Source: an uncultured Saprospiraceae bacterium
Lineage (GTDB): Bacteria > Bacteroidota > Bacteroidia > Chitinophagales > Saprospiraceae
NCBI GenBank assembly: GCA_938022165.1
Contig: CALIEI010000022.1
Span: 1-44,192 of the forward strand
Length of the DNA stretch: 44,192 nt
Direction: 5' to 3'
A program made the position numbers and the translations under genes. Within the stretch, counting starts at the first letter, position 1; each line of letters opens with the position of its first letter. Of the stretch, positions 40,657 through 44,192 are shown piece by piece. Under the pieces are notes generated by a model. The model was not told the DNA's origin and did not search any database. It saw only the letters and a program-made list of their open reading frames with translations.

Positions 40657-41136
40657 CTAATCACACACCAAGCTGATAGCTGGTACTTGGATTCTGTTAG
40701 ATTCATTTCCAGCCCTATCTTTGATAAAGATGTCATAAATCACTTCTTGCTCAATAAGCGGATTGCTGGGAGTGCAAGGAATTTGACCTGTGTCATATAT
40801 GCAGCAGGAGGCAAAAATGGGAAAGGCAATGGTGCCACTGATAGCACTGCTAACCCCCTCGATAGGGATTTCTACAAAACGGAATTGTATGTCTACTTGA
40901 TTCGTGCGTGTATCTATAATAAAAATCGATAAAGAGTCGCCACCTAGGTCTCCATCTCCATCTTCAAAATATATAGTAGTCAAGGTAGAATCTTGAAAGC
41001 CTGGGCTAGCTTGAGCCATTGTATTTTTTGTAATACTTCGAAATTCGATTCTAGGAACGATGTCGAATGTAGGCTCTTGGAGACAGCTATTAAATAAGCA
41101 TATGCAAGCTGCGATGAATAGTATATATTTGTGCAT
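40657..41136 (-). CDS. Putative lipoprotein, 159 residues
   Basis: From ATG 41136 the product begins MHKYILFIAACICLFNSCLQEP, a lipoprotein signal with the acylated Cys at 18. The mature part has IYFEDGDGDLGGDSLSIFIIDTRTN, a pattern of a small beta-sandwich common in Bacteroidota lipoproteins, then SCCIYDTGQIPCTPSNPLIEQEVIYDIFIKDRAGNESNRIQVPAISLVCD. The six or so cysteines may form disulfides. Function unknown. It is divergent from the LuxE-like gene, with an 80-bp gap. Confidence 0.7.
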   Translation of the reverse strand: MHKYILFIAACICLFNSCLQEPTFDIVPRIEFRSITKNTMAQASPGFQDSTLTTIYFEDGDGDLGGDSLSIFIIDTRTNQVDIQFRFVEIPIEGVSSAISGTIAFPIFASCCIYDTGQIPCTPSNPLIEQEVIYDIFIKDRAGNESNRIQVPAISLVCD

Positions 41137-41215
41137 AAATTTCTTATTTCTAGTATAACGCAATATCGGTAAATTTTATTGATTGTTATAGATAACTATT
41201 TTTCTACTGGATACT

Positions 41216-42211
41216 ATGTCATCAAAGCATTTTAAAAGTCGAGTAAATCAACTTTATGTTGATCAAGTTGCTTTTGATACTGTTGCACTTGAGATATTTA
41301 AGTATCAGGCTAAAGAAAATAAGGTCTATAAAAAATACCTATCTCTTTTAAATATTATACCAGATAAAATCGACAAGGTTTCTGATATACCTTGTCTTCC
41401 CATATCTTTTTTTAAGAATATGGACTTAAGAGCGGGTGATTGGAATCCAGCAATGAAATTTTCTTCTAGTGGAACAGGTGGCATACGTAGTGAGCATCCT
41501 GTCTGCAATCCACAATACTACTTAGAGAACACTGTAGCTGGATTTCAGCATTTTTTTGATAGGGTAGAAGACTATTGTTTTCTTGCCTTGCTGCCTAGTT
41601 ACTTGGAAAGGGAAGGTTCGTCACTGGTGTATATGTTGGAGCACTTTATAAAGAAGAGCGATTATCCGCAAAGTGGTTTTTACTTAAATCAATTTGAAAA
41701 ATTGCGATCCACCTTACAAGACTGTCAAGAGAAAGGTATACCCACCATACTTTTTGGAGTGCCCTTTGGTTTATTAGATTTTGGTGAATGGAATACAATA
41801 GATTTATCTGACATTATTATTTTTGAAACCGGAGGTATGAAAGGGCGACGAGAAGAAATAACCAAATCGGAATTATATTCTTTGCTCGATAAATACTTTC
41901 AGCCAAAAGCTATTTATTCAGAATACGGAATGACTGAAATGTTTTCGCAGGCATATTCATTAGAGCCAGGGATTTTCAAGCCTTCGCCTAGTATGGATAT
42001 AAAAATACGGGAAATAAATGATCCTTTCCATATTTTAAAAAAGGGCCGTTTAGGTGCTATAAATGTTATTGATTTAGCTAATTTTGATACGATCAGTTTT
42101 ATTGCTACTGATGATCTTGGCAGAAAACATAAAAATGGAAATTTTGAAGTATTGGGAAGACTTGACAATTCTGATCTTCGAGGTTGCAATCTCCTTATCC
42201 AAGAAATTTGA
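41216..42211 (+). CDS. LuxE-like acyl-protein synthetase / adenylate-forming enzyme
   Basis: The 331-residue protein has a partial adenylate-forming core: PCLPISFFKNMDLRAGDWNPAMKFSSSGTGGIRSEHPV (AMP-binding P-loop-like SSSGTGG), FLALLPSYLEREGSSLVYMLEHFIKKS, IIFETGGMKGRREEITKSELYSLLDKYF, AIYSEYGMTEMFSQAYS and DLGRKHKNGNFEVLGRLDNSDLRGCNLLIQE. These motifs match the LuxE family of acyl-protein synthetases, which activate fatty acids. No luxCDAB genes are near, so a role in bioluminescence is not implied; the protein may make an acyl-AMP for another carrier or modify a surface lipid. It is followed by a membrane TPR protein 4 bp later. Confidence 0.82.
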   Translation: MSSKHFKSRVNQLYVDQVAFDTVALEIFKYQAKENKVYKKYLSLLNIIPDKIDKVSDIPCLPISFFKNMDLRAGDWNPAMKFSSSGTGGIRSEHPVCNPQYYLENTVAGFQHFFDRVEDYCFLALLPSYLEREGSSLVYMLEHFIKKSDYPQSGFYLNQFEKLRSTLQDCQEKGIPTILFGVPFGLLDFGEWNTIDLSDIIIFETGGMKGRREEITKSELYSLLDKYFQPKAIYSEYGMTEMFSQAYSLEPGIFKPSPSMDIKIREINDPFHILKKGRLGAINVIDLANFDTISFIATDDLGRKHKNGNFEVLGRLDNSDLRGCNLLIQEI

Positions 42212-42215
42212 CTAA

Positions 42216-44105
42216 ATGAAAAAGAAAAAACAAAGTAAAAAAAGCCCCAAAACACGTATTGAATGGATCAAGAAAACCAAATACACCATAGGGGCTTTAT
42301 TCTTTGTTTTTGGATTTTTACTTTATGCCAATACACTAAAACATGATTACACTTTAGATGATTTTTCGGTAATCAAAGAGAACTATGTTACTAAGCAGGG
42401 TCTAGCAGGTATACCTACTGCATGGAAAGAACATTATAGATTTGGTTATTGGAATAGTAAGGCATCCTTGTACCGCCCTTTAACGCTGACTACTTTTAAT
42501 ATAGACTGGGCTATTGCACCCGACGATCCGCACTATGCCCATTTGATCAACGTTTTGCTGTATGGACTCACTGGCTTGATTTTATTTTTTGCACTCACCT
42601 ATGTTTTTAAAGATTATAATAAGTGGATTCCCATTATAGCAACCGCTTTATTTTTATCGCATCCTGTTCATGTAGAGTGTGTTGCTAATATCAAAGGTAG
42701 GGATGAGATCCTTGGATTTTTATTTTTAGCGAGTTCCATTATTGCATTTTGGAAGTACCTAGATGGGAAAAATATACCATGGTTGTTTGCTACAGCTATA
42801 TGTTTTATGCTAGCGCTATTTTCAAAAGAGTCAAGCATAACTTTTGTGGTCATACTTCCTTTAATGGCATATGTGTTCAGAAAGGATGAGTTGAAAAATT
42901 ATTTAATGCCCGTTGCTGTACTATTAGTGCCTGCATTAATCTTTTTGATCATGCGCTATAATGTAGTAGGTGGCTTTGGAGTAGGTAATCCAGATGTATT
43001 AGACAATGCTTTGATGGCTTCACCCAATTCACTTCACGCTATAGCTTCTGCGATATCTGTTTTAGGGATATATCTTTTCAAAATGATACTGCCATTTCAG
43101 ATGGTACATGAGATGGGCTATTCCGAATTTACCCCTGAAGGTTTAAGCGATTGGAAATTCTATTTGTCATTTTTGGTGTACGCTGGTTTGGGTGTGTTTG
43201 CACTAACTCAAATAAAGAAAAAGAATATAGCAGCATTTGGAATTTTGTTTTTCCTCTTAAGTATTTCTCTCCTTTCGAATATTTTTATCACGATTGGGGT
43301 GCACTATGCAGAGCGTCTATTATACTATCCATTACTTGGCTTTTGTATTGCTGCTATCTACGGATTATTTAGCTTGTTCAAAGTACCTTTAAAATCAACA
43401 GAGTCTCTTAAGGTAAACTTTCAAAAAAGCAAAATACCAATAATCATTTTTGGTGCTTATATACTTGCTTGTTCAGTCCTCACAGTACTTAGAAATCCAG
43501 TTTGGGAAAACAGTTACACCTTATACAAAGCGGACATCCTTAAGTCTCCGTCGAGTGCTAAGTTGAATTATCATTACGGTCTGGAGTTAGCTAAAAAAGG
43601 ATTAGACAATAAGTCGACAAGTGATAAGCAGTTTTTATCAGCTGCTAAGGCACAGTTTGAAAAAGCACTTTCTATTCATCCCAATTATGCAGATGCGCAT
43701 TCTCAATTAGGATTGGCACATTATCGAGATGGAGCAAAACAAAAAGCAATGCACTCTTACGAAAGAAGTCTGCAACTGAATAAAAACAATGCTAAGGTTT
43801 ACTCCAATATGGGAATTATTTATTTTGAAGCGAAACAATTAGACAAGGCAGAGGAGGTATATCGAAAGGCGGTAAAGATTGACCCAAAGTTTGTTGACGC
43901 ACTACGTAATCTTGGTTCTGTGTTGGCTATGAAGGGGAATTTTCCTGAGTCTATCAAACATTTTGAAAACGCCATTAAATATAATCCAGACGATGCCACG
44001 CTTCATCTTTATCTAGGGCAAGCGACCAGAGATGGTGGTAATCCTGCACAAGCCAAGCAACATTTTGATCGTGCCTACCAGCTAAATCCAGCATTAAGAA
44101 AGTAA
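42216..44105 (+). CDS. Polytopic membrane protein with C-terminal TPR repeats (TMTC-like)
   Basis: The 629-residue protein has a short basic N-terminus, then about eleven membrane helices (about 25-440) with the conserved loop NTLKHDYTLDDFSVIKENYVTKQG and YRPLTLTTFNIDWAIAPDDPHYAHLINVLLYGLTGLI, HPVHVECVANIKGRDEILGFLFL and LFSKESSITFVVILPLMAYV. These motifs match the DUF1736/TMTC-like GT-C family. The C-terminus (about 470-625) is at least four tetratricopeptide repeats (NYADAHSQLGLAHYRDGAKQKAMHSYERSLQLN, KVYSNMGIIYFEAKQLDKAEEVYRKAVKIDPKF, and two more). In eukaryotes TMTC proteins add O-mannose to secreted proteins; here a role in glycosylation or envelope assembly is inferred only. Confidence 0.83.
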   Translation: MKKKKQSKKSPKTRIEWIKKTKYTIGALFFVFGFLLYANTLKHDYTLDDFSVIKENYVTKQGLAGIPTAWKEHYRFGYWNSKASLYRPLTLTTFNIDWAIAPDDPHYAHLINVLLYGLTGLILFFALTYVFKDYNKWIPIIATALFLSHPVHVECVANIKGRDEILGFLFLASSIIAFWKYLDGKNIPWLFATAICFMLALFSKESSITFVVILPLMAYVFRKDELKNYLMPVAVLLVPALIFLIMRYNVVGGFGVGNPDVLDNALMASPNSLHAIASAISVLGIYLFKMILPFQMVHEMGYSEFTPEGLSDWKFYLSFLVYAGLGVFALTQIKKKNIAAFGILFFLLSISLLSNIFITIGVHYAERLLYYPLLGFCIAAIYGLFSLFKVPLKSTESLKVNFQKSKIPIIIFGAYILACSVLTVLRNPVWENSYTLYKADILKSPSSAKLNYHYGLELAKKGLDNKSTSDKQFLSAAKAQFEKALSIHPNYADAHSQLGLAHYRDGAKQKAMHSYERSLQLNKNNAKVYSNMGIIYFEAKQLDKAEEVYRKAVKIDPKFVDALRNLGSVLAMKGNFPESIKHFENAIKYNPDDATLHLYLGQATRDGGNPAQAKQHFDRAYQLNPALRK

Positions 44106-44109
44106 AGGC

Positions 44110-44192
44110 ATGGATTCAAAAGAACTGATCAAAAATTGGAAGAATAAACGGAGCGCACAGAAGAAACCTATCCGCAAATTTGTAAAAGGCCT
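44110..44192 (+). CDS. Start of an unidentified gene (cut by the window end)
   Basis: An ATG ORF begins 4 bp after the TPR protein stop and is open to the window edge, giving 27 residues: MDSKELIKNWKNKRSAQKKP then a basic stretch. The short gap suggests cotranscription with the TPR protein. There is too little sequence for a family call. Confidence 0.5.
   Translation, partial: MDSKELIKNWKNKRSAQKKPIRKFVKG

Noticed and set aside
41216-42211. LuxE-like gene as part of a luminescence operon
   Set aside because: No LuxC, LuxD, LuxA or LuxB homologue is seen in the window; only the adenylate-forming core is shared.

Overview
The window looks like a chromosomal segment of a marine-type Bacteroidota, probably close to the Saprospiria/Lewinella side of the phylum. 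This is inferred from low GC, weak or absent Shine-Dalgarno sequences, promoter-like TAnnTTTG boxes, several exported proteins with type IX secretion (T9SS) C-terminal sorting domains, a TonB-dependent receptor with a carboxypeptidase-like N-terminal domain, a fused RibB with a decayed GTP cyclohydrolase II half, and a DAHP synthase/chorismate mutase fusion. No species can be named from the sequence alone.

Layout. 1-1.4 kb: end of an OsmC-family gene, tRNA-His and a lipoprotein. 2.1-6.7 kb: two T9SS-exported proteins (trypsin-like protease; arylsulfotransferase-like protein with a Met/Asp/Thr repeat) around tRNA-Ser. 6.7-10.05 kb: aromatic amino-acid operon (aminotransferase, prephenate dehydrogenase, DAHP synthase/chorismate mutase) preceded by a leader-peptide ORF and a terminator that could act as an attenuator. 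10.2-12.6 kb: a subtilisin-like exported protease. 12.8-14.2 kb: the two subunits of a 3-oxoacid CoA-transferase. 14.85-19.4 kb: TonB-dependent receptor plus a T9SS alpha/beta-hydrolase-fold protein that appears to lack its serine nucleophile. 19.5-23.1 kb: two glycosyltransferases and RibB. 23.3-29.8 kb: cupin, LolD-like ATPase, flavin amine-oxidase-like protein, 2-hydroxyacid dehydrogenase, a 44-residue membrane protein, AlgH/YqgE, FabD, FolE and a PTPS/QueD homologue. 30.4-33.1 kb: LytS/LytTR two-component system with a fructosamine-kinase-like gene. 33.1-44.2 kb: acetyltransferase, VOC protein, ABC-F ATPase, arsenite methyltransferase-like protein, HemF, Spx/ArsC-like protein, nucleoside phosphorylase, LuxE-like ligase and a membrane TPR protein.

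The coding genes are mostly housekeeping or typical surface/export genes. The most unusual material is between them. (1) Two copies of an exactly 185-bp quasi-palindromic MITE-like element with 6-bp target duplications, each ending 32-34 bp upstream of a start codon; their central 28 bp is inverted in one copy relative to the other while the arms keep the same orientation. (2) Two composite arrays of degenerate 8-bp repeats that begin on the stop codon of the preceding gene and pass from a TAG-containing octamer to an AAC-containing octamer, both reaching the motif GAATCAACAATTTC. (3) Five GC-richer intergenic loci sharing GTAGMAGCG and TAGCGNATGAC blocks around hairpins whose arms differ in sequence but stay complementary. 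(4) The candidate attenuator of the aromatic operon. All of these were read by eye; alignments, covariance models and genome-wide searches would be needed to confirm them.
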